Both the position numbers and the translations under genes were made by a program. From the NCBI GenBank assembly GCA_023141985.1, contig JAGLKH010000520.1:1-6835 (forward strand): a stretch of 6,835 bases of DNA, given 5' to 3'. Source of the stretch: Flavobacteriaceae bacterium (lineage in GTDB: Bacteria; Bacteroidota; Bacteroidia; Flavobacteriales; Flavobacteriaceae). Shown piece after piece: positions 1-6,835 of the stretch; positions within the stretch are counted from its first letter, which is position 1, and every line of letters starts with the position of its first letter. Below the pieces are notes generated by a model, which was not told where the DNA came from, did no database searches, and saw only the letters and a program-made list of their open reading frames with translations.

Positions 1-1176
1 AGGCTTACGGTCTTATCATTATTCACTTTTGCTTTAATAAGTGCTCAAGAAGTTCAATCTCCAAAATTTGGAAAAGGATTATTTAATCTCGTAGGTCAGG
101 ATAGTTCTTGGACTATGAAAATTGGTACCAGAATGCAGCTTTTAGGCATTGCTAATTGGGAGGATGGCGAAAGTAACGAATCTAATTTTTTAGTTCGTAG
201 AGCAAGATTAAAGTTTGATGGTTTTGCCTTCAGTCCAAAACTTAAATATAAAATAGAATTAGGATTATCTAACAGAGATATTTCTGGAGCTTCTGAATTT
301 ACAAATAATGCACCAAGATATATTCTAGATGCTGTTATTAAATGGAATTTTTACAATAATTTTGAACTGTGGTTTGGTCAAACTAAGCTGCCTGGAAATA
401 GAGAGCGAGTAATTTCTTCTGCTAATCTTCAACAAGTAGATCGTTCATTGCTCAATAGTAGATTTAATATAGATCGTGATATGGGTTTTCAGTTAAGACA
501 TCATTTTAACCTATCTAACAATTTTATTGTTAAAGAAATCTTTGCCTTTTCTCAAGGTGAAGGGAGAAATGTTACTACTGGAAATATTGGAGGTTACCAA
601 TATACAAGCCGTATCGAATTATTGCCTTTTGGAAATTTTACTAGCAAAGGTGATTATAAAGGATCCGATCTAAAACGAGAAGATGCTCCAAAATTAGCTT
701 TAGGAGTAAGCTATGATTACAATAATAATGCCGTTAAAACAAGAAGTAATCAAGGAAGTTATATGGAAACTGATGCAGGCTTTTATGAAACTAATATTTC
801 TACGGTATTTATTGACGCTATGTTTAAGTATAAAGGATTTTCATTAATGGCGGAATATGCAGATAGAGATGCTAAAGATCCTTTTGCTAAGAATTCTGAT
901 GGGACATTAACTGGGGACGAAGTACAAGTTGGGCATGGGTTAAACTTACAAACCGGATATTTGTTTAAAAACGATTGGGAAGTATCTGGAAGATATACAA
1001 ACATTAAATTAGATAAAAATATCACTGGGAGAAATCCTGAAAGCCAATACACTTTAGGTGTTTCTAAATTTATTGTTGGACACAGTTTAAAAGTACAAAG
1101 CGATATTAGCTATTTGGAGATTGACAATAACAATAATCAATTGATGTACAGGCTACAGTTTGATATTCATTTTTAA
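1..1176 (+). CDS. OprO/OprP-like phosphate-selective porin, 5' end cut by window edge
   Basis: This is an outer-membrane beta-barrel porin of the phosphate-selective porin O/P family, expected to pass anions such as phosphate into the periplasm. The reading frame is open from base 1. The first visible residues (RLTVLSLFTFALISA, then QE) are the hydrophobic core and end of a signal peptide, with likely cleavage before QEVQS. The ATG at 115 is therefore internal, and the true start lies before the window. Of 391 visible residues, the stretch near 63-74 (FLVRRARLKFDG) and the following KLKYKIELGLSN are typical of the family's first strands. Later segments such as ELWFGQTKLPGNRERVISS also fit. 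The chain ends in alternating polar and aromatic residues with a terminal F (RLQFDIHF), the usual signal for barrel insertion. It lies 69 bp before a phosphate transporter with no terminator between, so an operon is likely. Substrate specificity is inferred from family and context, not shown. Confidence 0.88.
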   Translation, partial: RLTVLSLFTFALISAQEVQSPKFGKGLFNLVGQDSSWTMKIGTRMQLLGIANWEDGESNESNFLVRRARLKFDGFAFSPKLKYKIELGLSNRDISGASEFTNNAPRYILDAVIKWNFYNNFELWFGQTKLPGNRERVISSANLQQVDRSLLNSRFNIDRDMGFQLRHHFNLSNNFIVKEIFAFSQGEGRNVTTGNIGGYQYTSRIELLPFGNFTSKGDYKGSDLKREDAPKLALGVSYDYNNNAVKTRSNQGSYMETDAGFYETNISTVFIDAMFKYKGFSLMAEYADRDAKDPFAKNSDGTLTGDEVQVGHGLNLQTGYLFKNDWEVSGRYTNIKLDKNITGRNPESQYTLGVSKFIVGHSLKVQSDISYLEIDNNNNQLMYRLQFDIHF

Positions 1177-1245
1177 AACATAACAATTTGATAACTTTAT
1201 ACTTAAAAACACTATAGATATTTGTAAACTATTTCAAACTAAACT

Positions 1246-3561
1246 ATGGATAATATATACTTATTAATGATTGTGGCTCTTGCTTTTTTAGCTATAACTG
1301 ATCTGGTTGTAGGCGTAAGTAATGATGCCGTAAACTTTTTAAATTCTGCTATAGGCTCTAAAGCGATTTCATTTAGAACTATTATGATTGTAGCCAGTAT
1401 AGGAATTGCATGTGGTGCCATATTCTCAAGTGGAATGATGGAAGTTGCTCGTAAAGGGATTTTTAATCCCAGCGAATTTATGTTCGATGAGATTATGTAC
1501 ATCTTTATGGCAGTTATGATTACAGATATATTACTTCTTGATTTTTTTAACACGCTTGGTATGCCAACATCTACAACGGTTTCTATAGTTTTTGAATTAC
1601 TAGGTGCTGCTGTTGCAATGGCATTAATTAAAATTGGTGCAGATGGAGGAAGTTTCTCTGACCTTGTAACCTATATAAATACATCAAAAGCGACTCAAAT
1701 TATTTTTGGAATAATCCTCTCAGTCGTCGTCGCATTTTCTGTAGGTGCTTTTGTGCAATGGGTTTCGAGGTTGTTATTATCATATAATTTTGAAAAGAAA
1801 GCTAATTGGGTTGGTGCATTATTTGGTGGTGTTGCTTTAACTGCAATGGTTTATTTTATTCTTATGAAAGGCATTAAAGGTGCTGAAGTTGCTAAAGAAA
1901 GTTTTGATATAATAGGTGGTGCCACTATAAAAGACTTTTTAGAAGAACAAGTATTGTCAATCATAGGAGTAAGTCTTTTATTATGGTCTTTACTATCTTA
2001 TGCTTTAATTAGTTTTCTAAAAACTAATATTTATAAACTTATTATAATTGTTGGAACTTTTGCTTTGGCATTAGCTTTTGCCGGGAATGATTTGGTAAAT
2101 TTTATTGGTGTTCCAATTGCTGCGTGGCAATCTTATGAAGCATGGATTGCTTCGGGACTACCAGCTCAAGAGTTCAGCATGGAAATTCTTGCAGCCAAAG
2201 TGCCTACACCAACGTTACTTTTATTTCTAGCTGGGATGATTATGGTAGCTACTTTATGGTTTTCCAGTAAAGCAAAAGCGGTTGTAAAAACATCTATTGA
2301 TTTATCAAGACAGGGCGAAACCAAAGAACGATTTCAACCTAACTGGCTATCAAGAGGATTTGTTAGATTAGCTATGGACTCTTCTAAATTGACCTCTTAT
2401 TTTATGCCTAAATCATGGCAAAACAAAATCGAAAAACAATTTGAAAAACCTGTTATAGCTTTATCTAAAGATAAAACACATGAACTCCCTGCGTTTGATT
2501 TAGTAAGAGCTGCAGTAAATTTAATGGTTGCCGGAGTTTTAATTTCAATTGCCACTTCTTATAAATTACCCCTTTCTACAACATATGTAACCTTTATGGT
2601 CGCTATGGGAACATCTTTAGCCGATCGTGCTTGGGGAAGTGAAAGTGCTGTGTATCGTGTTGCTGGTGTATTAAATGTTATTGGAGGGTGGTTCTTTACA
2701 GCAATAAGCGCTTTTACAGCTGCTGCTGTAATGACTTATCTAATTAATTTAGGTGGCCCAACTGTTATTGCAGTTTTATTGTTTATTGCAGTATTGCTTG
2801 TAGGTAGAAATTATGTATCGCACAAGAAAAAAGCAAGAGAAATAAAGGCTGAAGATAGTTTAGAAAAAGCTGAAAGCAGTTCTGTTCAAGGTGTTATACA
2901 TGAAAGCGCAAAAAATATTGCAAATGTTGTAAAACGTGGTAATAGAATTTATACTAATGCTATAAAAGGACTTGCTATGCAAGACTTAGCTTTGCTTAAA
3001 AACAATAAAAAACAAATTATTAAGCTTTCTGATGAGGTTGATGAGTTACGAGATAATATTTTCTATTTTATTAAAAATTTAGACGAGTCTAGTGTAGGTG
3101 CGAGTAATTTCTATATTCATATTTTAGGATACCTACAGGATATAACTCAATCCTTAGAATATATTTCTAAAGCAAGCCATAAGCATGTAAATAATAATCA
3201 TAAAAAGTTGAAATTCAGTCAAATTAAAGAACTTAAGCAAGTTGATGATGCGATTGAAGAATTATTTAAGAATACTAAAGAAGCGTTTGATTCACGTTCA
3301 TTTGAACAAATTGGTGGTCTTTTAAATAATAAAAAAGTTGTTTATGATTTAGTGAAGGAAAAAATACAAGCACAAGTTGCCAGAACTCGAACTGAAGAAT
3401 CAAGTCCAAAAAACACAGCGTTATACTTTAGCTTGTTATTAGAAACTAAAGATTTACTTAATGCAACCATGAATCTTTTAGAAGAGTACCACAATTCACA
3501 TGATAGTACTGTTGAACCAGCTACTTTACCTCCTAGTGCTGAAGATACTACAGAAAACTAA
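1246..3561 (+). CDS. pitA: Pit-family inorganic phosphate transporter with long cytosolic tail
   Basis: This is an inner-membrane low-affinity phosphate permease of the PHO4/Pit family, typically a proton symporter of metal-phosphate. The family's inverted repeat is visible. The first signature SNDAVN (residues 25-30) is matched by GNDLVN (280-285), and PTSTT (107-111) is matched by PLSTT (442-446). About ten or more hydrophobic membrane segments fill residues 1-517. From about residue 524 the chain becomes charged and helical to the end (771), resembling a PhoU/DUF47-type domain, and it finishes in a short S/T/P/E-rich tail. E. coli PitA is about 500 residues, so the extra 250 are this tail, which is common in Bacteroidota homologues. 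The start is well fixed: an in-frame TAA sits at 1240-1242, one codon before the ATG. No Shine-Dalgarno is seen. It is probably co-transcribed with the upstream porin and ends at the hairpin at 3585-3610. Family assignment is secure, but the transported ion pair is inferred. Confidence 0.93.
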   Translation: MDNIYLLMIVALAFLAITDLVVGVSNDAVNFLNSAIGSKAISFRTIMIVASIGIACGAIFSSGMMEVARKGIFNPSEFMFDEIMYIFMAVMITDILLLDFFNTLGMPTSTTVSIVFELLGAAVAMALIKIGADGGSFSDLVTYINTSKATQIIFGIILSVVVAFSVGAFVQWVSRLLLSYNFEKKANWVGALFGGVALTAMVYFILMKGIKGAEVAKESFDIIGGATIKDFLEEQVLSIIGVSLLLWSLLSYALISFLKTNIYKLIIIVGTFALALAFAGNDLVNFIGVPIAAWQSYEAWIASGLPAQEFSMEILAAKVPTPTLLLFLAGMIMVATLWFSSKAKAVVKTSIDLSRQGETKERFQPNWLSRGFVRLAMDSSKLTSYFMPKSWQNKIEKQFEKPVIALSKDKTHELPAFDLVRAAVNLMVAGVLISIATSYKLPLSTTYVTFMVAMGTSLADRAWGSESAVYRVAGVLNVIGGWFFTAISAFTAAAVMTYLINLGGPTVIAVLLFIAVLLVGRNYVSHKKKAREIKAEDSLEKAESSSVQGVIHESAKNIANVVKRGNRIYTNAIKGLAMQDLALLKNNKKQIIKLSDEVDELRDNIFYFIKNLDESSVGASNFYIHILGYLQDITQSLEYISKASHKHVNNNHKKLKFSQIKELKQVDDAIEELFKNTKEAFDSRSFEQIGGLLNNKKVVYDLVKEKIQAQVARTRTEESSPKNTALYFSLLLETKDLLNATMNLLEEYHNSHDSTVEPATLPPSAEDTTEN

Positions 3562-3584
3562 ATAATTATTAAATTAGAAAATAT

Positions 3585-3610
3585 AAACCACCTCAATGAG
3601 GTGGTTTTTT
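3585..3610 (+). terminator. Rho-independent terminator after the Pit transporter gene
   Basis: A perfect 10-bp inverted repeat pairs 3585-3594 (AAACCACCTC) with 3598-3607 (GAGGTGGTTT), with a 3-base AAT loop. Closing the last C-G pair differently gives a 9-bp stem and 5-base loop. The right arm runs into a T tract (3605-3610, and more T after one G). It starts 23 bp after the stop codon of the phosphate transporter, so it should end the porin-Pit transcript. The stem and U-tract are read directly from the sequence; function is inferred. Confidence 0.88.
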
Positions 3611-3616
3611 GTTTTG

Positions 3617-3624
3617 TATATTTG
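3617..3624 (+). promoter_or_regulatory. Candidate Bacteroidota -7 element (TATATTTG)
   Basis: TATATTTG fits the Bacteroidota primary sigma consensus TAnnTTTG exactly and lies 21 bp before the ATG of the DUF6503 gene, giving a very short leader. Because a strong terminator ends just upstream, the downstream gene needs its own promoter and this is the best placed candidate. No clear TTG is found at the expected -33 position, which falls inside the terminator stem. AT-rich DNA gives such 8-mers by chance, so support is modest. Confidence 0.4.
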
Positions 3625-3645
3625 TTATAACCTTATATTATAAAA

Positions 3646-4350
3646 ATGAAACCATACATACTTTCTTTAACCTTTATTTTATTATATAGTACAACTATTA
3701 GTCAAAATTTAACTGGGGCACAACTATTAGATAAAGCCATAGAATACCATGACCCAAACCATAATTGGGAATCTTTTAATGGGGAATTATTAGTTACTAT
3801 GGAAACGCCAAACAATCTAAATCGTGATAGCAAAATTGTTATAAATCTTCCTGAAGACTACTTTTATGTAAATGCTGTTCGAGATACGCTTTCTACAGAA
3901 TATACTTTAGATAAAGGCAATTGTAATATAAAATTTTGTGGTAAAAGTGAATTTGATGATGCCACTGCTAAAACGCATCGTTTAAGCTGTGAACGCGCAA
4001 ATATGTATAAAAACTATTATACTTATTTATATGGTTTGCCAATGAAGCTGAAAGACAATGGCACTATTATTCATGGCAAGGTTGAGCGTAAAACATTTAA
4101 AGGGAAGGAGTATCTTGTACTCAAAGCTACTTATGATGAAACCGTTGGTAGTGATACCTGGTATTTTTATTTTGATCCTGAAACTTATGCTATGGAGGTC
4201 TATCAGTTTTTTCACGATGAAGCAAAAAATGATGGTGAATATATCTTACTCACCGAAGAAGAAATCATCAATGGTATAAAAATGCCAAAAAATCGTGCCT
4301 GGTACACTAATAAAGAAAATAAATATTTAGGAACAGATCGTTTAAAATAA
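3646..4350 (+). CDS. Secreted DUF6503-type protein of unknown function
   Basis: This 234-residue protein has an N-terminal signal peptide: a hydrophobic run YILSLTFILLYS, then TTISQ, with probable cleavage before Q20. There is no lipobox cysteine, so it is most likely periplasmic or exported rather than a lipoprotein. The rest resembles the DUF6503 family of Bacteroidota, best seen in the segment around residues 119-140 (NYYTYLYGLPMKLKDNG) and in the alternating strands that follow (KGKEYLVLKATYDE, DTWYFYFDPETYAMEVYQF). This layout recalls LolA/outer-membrane-lipoprotein-sorting-like beta folds, but that is only a resemblance. Cysteines lie at 93, 98 and 115. The start is supported by an in-frame TAA at 3628-3630 with no other ATG between. 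It sits after the Pit terminator and converges on the Na/Pi cotransporter gene with a 43-bp gap. No enzymatic motif is recognised, and a role in phosphate metabolism would be guesswork. Confidence 0.75.
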   Translation: MKPYILSLTFILLYSTTISQNLTGAQLLDKAIEYHDPNHNWESFNGELLVTMETPNNLNRDSKIVINLPEDYFYVNAVRDTLSTEYTLDKGNCNIKFCGKSEFDDATAKTHRLSCERANMYKNYYTYLYGLPMKLKDNGTIIHGKVERKTFKGKEYLVLKATYDETVGSDTWYFYFDPETYAMEVYQFFHDEAKNDGEYILLTEEEIINGIKMPKNRAWYTNKENKYLGTDRLK

Positions 4351-4393
4351 AGTAAATCCAGGCTTCGAAAAGCGATATTAATAAATTCTATTT

Positions 4394-6154
4394 CTATTTT
4401 CCATTTTCTAAAATAGTATCTTTCTTACCATATAATAATTCTGCTACTTTAATAAGCTTTTCTATCATATTATTGACATTGTCATTATCGTTAAATAAAG
4501 ATGAGGCCATTTGAACATCAATTAAATTCTTACGAATTAAATTATCTATTTGTGCATTACTTTTTAGGATATTGTTCTTTGCCTCTTGTCTTAAGTCTTG
4601 CAGTTTTATATAATACGCTTCATTTTCTTCTTCTGTTCTAAACAAATAAATAACTCTTAAAACCCTTGCTACTTTTTTTCTAAATCTGTCGTATTCTATT
4701 TTTATATATTTATTATCAGAATTTAAATACTTAGACACATTGTAGCTCAATACTCTCGCGTCTGTTAATATTTGAACCATTTTTCGATTGGCAATTTTAA
4801 TTTCCGTAACACGATTATTCTGTTCTTCGCTTAAGCCTAAAGAACTTTGTGCTGTTGTAGCATATCTAATAATCTCACCATATATAGTTTTAACTTTGCT
4901 CGAATATAATTCTCGTACATTAGTTTTTAAATCTTCTTGAGATTCCTTAACTATTTTTTTAATCTTTACGTCAGACTTAATATCCTCTCTATGAATATTC
5001 ATAGCGTGAGCGACAATTTCAAAAATAGCATTTTTATAAAGGTATTTAGATTCATTAACTAATGAAACTATTAGAGTTTCAGGGTACTTTAATACTGCTT
5101 CATTAAGAAATTTGGGTTCATCAATATCTTTATCCGGTTTATCTTTAAAAACCCAAATTAAAACTCTTTCTAATATTCCTATAAAAGGAATCATAATAAT
5201 GACTCCTATAGTATTAAATATGGTATGGAATAATGCTAATTTTAGGGTGAAATCAGTAGCTCTTATGCCAAACAAATTTGATAAATAATCTACAAAATTT
5301 GCCAGTGAATATATAAATGCAAGAGCTACAATTCCAGTCATTACATTAAACACAAAATGAGCTCCTGCCAATCTTTTTCCTGCTATATTTGAATTTAGAG
5401 ACCCTAAAATTGCTGTAATGGTAGTTCCAACATTGGCACCAATTGTGAGAGCTAAGGCATTTTCGTATTCTATTTGCCCTGCAGCCAATGCAGTTAATAT
5501 TAAAGCTAATGTTGCGCTACTTGATTGTAGTATTGTGGTCATGGCAATTCCTATGAAGGCATAAATAATGACTCCTAAATATCCCGAAATAGCATATTGA
5601 GTAAAATCTATATATTCATTAAAAATTTCAAACCCTTCTTTCATGTAATGAATGCCTAAAAAGAAAAATCCTAATCCAGCTAAAACATTTCCAATACCTT
5701 TAAGTGAATTTTTTTTTTGAAAGGAGAAAATAATTCCAAAAACAAGCATGGGCATTGCTAATGCCGATATTTTTATTTTTAAACCAAAACCTGCAATTAA
5801 CCATGTTGTTGCAGTTGTGCCAATATTTGCTCCAAATATTAACCCTAAGCCTTCAGATAAGGTAATTAAACCCGCACTAATAAATGAAATTGTAACGACA
5901 GAGACTAATGAGCTAGATTGAACTAATGCTGTTACAAAAGCACCAGTACTAATACTTTTGTATAACTTGTTTGTTGCTTTTTTTAAGATCTTTTGAAGTG
6001 GCCCTTTGGTAAAAACCTTAAACCCTTCCTCGAGCATGATCACTCCAAAAAGTAGAATGGCAACTCCTGCGGCTATTGTTTTAAAATTTGGATTAAAAAA
6101 TAAAACGACACCCAATACAATTAATGTTGCCAGAAAAGATAACCTTCTAATCAT
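4394..6154 (-). CDS. Na+/phosphate cotransporter (NptA/PF02690 type) with PhoU-like C-terminal domain
   Basis: This 586-residue inner-membrane symporter of the Na/Pi cotransporter family is expected to import (or in some relatives export) phosphate with sodium. The two inverted repeats are clear. QSSS lies at 79-82 and again at 210-213, each followed some 26 residues later by GANIGTT (108-114) and GANVGTT (239-245). Eight or so hydrophobic segments fill residues 7-336. From about 345 onward the chain is charged and helical (for example NESKYLYKNAIFEIVAHAM), as in the PhoU-like regulatory tail of bacterial members. The length matches the usual 550-600 residues, so the gene looks complete. The start is fixed by an in-frame TAA one codon upstream (6158-6160 on the complementary strand). 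Its own promoter was not found. The upstream DNA is a decayed fragment of another cotransporter of the same family. Direction of transport in vivo is not deducible. Confidence 0.92.
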   Translation of the reverse strand: MIRRLSFLATLIVLGVVLFFNPNFKTIAAGVAILLFGVIMLEEGFKVFTKGPLQKILKKATNKLYKSISTGAFVTALVQSSSLVSVVTISFISAGLITLSEGLGLIFGANIGTTATTWLIAGFGLKIKISALAMPMLVFGIIFSFQKKNSLKGIGNVLAGLGFFFLGIHYMKEGFEIFNEYIDFTQYAISGYLGVIIYAFIGIAMTTILQSSSATLALILTALAAGQIEYENALALTIGANVGTTITAILGSLNSNIAGKRLAGAHFVFNVMTGIVALAFIYSLANFVDYLSNLFGIRATDFTLKLALFHTIFNTIGVIIMIPFIGILERVLIWVFKDKPDKDIDEPKFLNEAVLKYPETLIVSLVNESKYLYKNAIFEIVAHAMNIHREDIKSDVKIKKIVKESQEDLKTNVRELYSSKVKTIYGEIIRYATTAQSSLGLSEEQNNRVTEIKIANRKMVQILTDARVLSYNVSKYLNSDNKYIKIEYDRFRKKVARVLRVIYLFRTEEENEAYYIKLQDLRQEAKNNILKSNAQIDNLIRKNLIDVQMASSLFNDNDNVNNMIEKLIKVAELLYGKKDTILENGK

Positions 6155-6168
6155 ATTTTAAATTTCTT

Positions 6169-6373
6169 ACTAACAACCATCAATGCAGTTGCCGATGAAG
6201 ATTGTATTACAGCTGTAATCAGAAACCCTATTAGAGAGCGGTCATGGTTACCAGTATCTTTCGCATTTTATTACCTGCTAAATTCATGAGTCTTCACTCA
6301 TAATTTTCATGCCAGATAAAAAGAGAGCCGTGACTTCTAACAATTGCAAAATATCTGAAAATCTGTAATTCAA
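6169..6373 (-). pseudogene. Remnant of a second Na/Pi cotransporter N-terminus, two frameshifts, 3' deleted
   Basis: Three reading frames, used in succession, reconstruct the N-terminal repeat of a Na/Pi cotransporter. From 6373 one frame reads (TTG)NYRFSDILQLLEVTALF, then LSGMKIMSE down to about 6293, where stops follow. The next frame reads LMNLAGNKMRKILVTMT from about 6290 to 6240. A third reads RSLIGFLITAVIQSSSATAL and then MVVS to 6169, with the diagnostic QSSS at 6193-6204. The first shift fits a 1-base loss in the codon after MSE. The second coincides with a loss of several codons between MT and GFLITA, compared with the family pattern as I recall it. The initiator is TTG, possibly a mutated ATG. 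Homology stops 14 bp before the ATG of the intact cotransporter, so some 500 residues are missing. Its QSSSAT differs from the neighbour's first motif (QSSSLV), so it is a distinct paralogue, not a fresh duplicate. No product is expected. Confidence 0.82.
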
Positions 6374-6486
6374 AAAGTATTATTGTTTTCTGCTAATAAA
6401 TGTAATAAAAAAAATATAAAGAATTAAAAAGAGTATATCAAAATAGAATCCTGGGAAGCTTATCCATAAATAACTTATTAGGAAGT
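6374..6486. other. AT-rich intergenic stretch with no gene recognised
   Basis: Between the broken cotransporter start and the terminator of the ribonucleotide reductase gene there is only A+T-rich sequence with stops in all frames. It would be expected to hold the old promoter of the broken gene, and perhaps the present promoter of the intact cotransporter if transcription runs through the remnant. No exact TAnnTTTG element was found on the minus strand. The closest is TACTTTTTG ending at 6371, which has one base too many. Confidence 0.5.
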
Positions 6487-6515
6487 AAAAAGCATAGCGA
6501 AAACACTATGCTTTT
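6487..6515 (-). terminator. Rho-independent terminator after nrdA
   Basis: A perfect 10-bp inverted repeat pairs 6488-6497 (AAAAGCATAG) with 6506-6515 (CTATGCTTTT) around an 8-base loop. Read on the minus strand, the right arm ends in five T (6491 down to 6487), while on the plus strand the T run is only four and then turns to A. The orientation and the 18-bp distance from the stop codon assign it to the ribonucleotide reductase gene. Confidence 0.82.
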
Positions 6516-6533
6516 AAAAAATAATACTTTAAA

Positions 6534-6835
6534 TTAAGACCCGCACATTAAGCAATCGTCCCCTTCTGTAGCTTTAGCTTGGGCAATTAAGGCTTTCATT
6601 TCATCGGTAGACATTGGTTCTACTTCAGTTGTAATTTGTTGCGCAAATTTTTCAGCTGTTTTTTCAGCTTGTTGCTTTTGCTGTGCCACAACAGTTTCGT
6701 CTATTTCTACAATTTCTGTAGTAGGTTCCTCCTGCTTTTTATTATCTAATGTAAACTTAATAGCATCTACAGCACTCTTTGTACGTAAGTAATACATTCC
6801 TGTTTTTAAACCACTTTTCCATGCATAAAAATGCA
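6534..6835 (-). CDS. nrdA: Ribonucleoside-diphosphate reductase large (alpha) subunit, C-terminal end only
   Basis: This is the last 99 residues of the class I ribonucleotide reductase alpha subunit, which reduces ribonucleoside diphosphates to deoxy forms in the cytosol for DNA synthesis. The gene runs off the right edge, and the frame stays open to the last base. The first visible residues ([20 protein letters not shown], then AVDAIKFT) are the conserved end of the catalytic barrel region. The ATG at 6797 is the internal methionine of KTGMYYLR, not the start. A flexible Q/E/K-rich linker follows. The chain ends DDCLMCGS, whose CxxC pair (residues 94 and 97 of the visible part) is the C-terminal cysteine pair that passes electrons from thioredoxin to the active site. 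A terminator follows 18 bp after the stop, so it is transcriptionally separate from the phosphate genes. Identity is secure for the visible part; the rest cannot be judged here. Confidence 0.92.
   Translation of the reverse strand, partial: HFYAWKSGLKTGMYYLRTKSAVDAIKFTLDNKKQEEPTTEIVEIDETVVAQQKQQAEKTAEKFAQQITTEVEPMSTDEMKALIAQAKATEGDDCLMCGS

Noticed and set aside
783..1052. Minus-strand open frame of 89 codons inside the porin gene
   Set aside because: It lies wholly antisense to a clearly conserved porin, has no recognisable domain and no spacing for its own signals. It is a shadow frame.
1215..1224. TAGATATTTG before the Pit gene as a possible separate promoter
   Set aside because: It has four bases instead of two between TA and TTTG and no matching -33 element. 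With a 69-bp gap and no terminator, co-transcription with the porin is simpler.
1239..1553. Minus-strand open frame of 104 codons over the start of the Pit gene
   Set aside because: It is antisense to the conserved SNDAVN region of the transporter. Its hydrophobic composition simply mirrors the membrane helices on the other strand.
4027..4279. Short open frames on both strands inside the DUF6503 gene
   Set aside because: They overlap a better supported gene with a signal peptide and family motifs, and have no features of their own.
4362..4373. Small hairpin GCTT-CGAA-AAGC between the convergent DUF6503 and cotransporter genes
   Set aside because: The stem is only 4 bp and has no T tract on either side, so it is not a convincing terminator for either gene.
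6284..6287. ATG at 6287 opening a short frame (MNLAGNKMRKILVTMTAL) as a possible small protein
   Set aside because: It is the middle piece of the frameshifted cotransporter remnant and matches the family sequence there, so a separate small gene is unlikely.

Overview
The window is A+T-rich DNA that looks like a chromosome segment of a marine or host-associated member of the Bacteroidota, most likely Flavobacteriaceae. The supporting signs are AT-rich codon use, signal peptides whose mature form would start with Q, no clear Shine-Dalgarno sequences, a TAnnTTTG-type -7 element, and protein families (OprO/P-like porin, long Pit transporter with a cytosolic tail, DUF6503) typical of that group. 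The genus cannot be fixed from this sequence alone.

Layout. Positions 1-1176 (+) hold the 3' part of an outer-membrane phosphate-selective porin, cut by the window edge inside its signal peptide. After 69 bp comes a 771-residue Pit-family inorganic phosphate transporter (1246-3561, +). The two look like one operon, closed by a strong intrinsic terminator at 3585-3610. A small secreted DUF6503-type protein (3646-4350, +) follows, probably with its own promoter. Convergent to it is a complete Na+/phosphate cotransporter (4394-6154, -). Directly upstream of that gene, on the same strand, is a broken remnant of a second, different Na/Pi cotransporter (about 6169-6373, -). It is frameshifted twice and truncated just before the start of the intact gene. 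The right edge (6534-6835, -) carries the C-terminal 99 residues of the ribonucleotide reductase large subunit, with its own terminator at 6487-6515.

How it fits together. The porin would admit phosphate into the periplasm. The Pit protein (typically H+ driven, metal-phosphate) and the NptA-type protein (Na+ driven) offer two alternative routes across the inner membrane. Both transporters end in a long, charged, helical cytosolic domain of the PhoU/DUF47 kind, which may couple transport to internal phosphate status. The DUF6503 protein has no known function, and its place between two phosphate transporters is only weak evidence of a link. nrdA is an unrelated housekeeping neighbour.

I see no undescribed multi-gene system, mobile element, CRISPR array or RNA gene. 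The most informative non-obvious signal is the decayed cotransporter fragment in what would otherwise be called an empty intergenic region.
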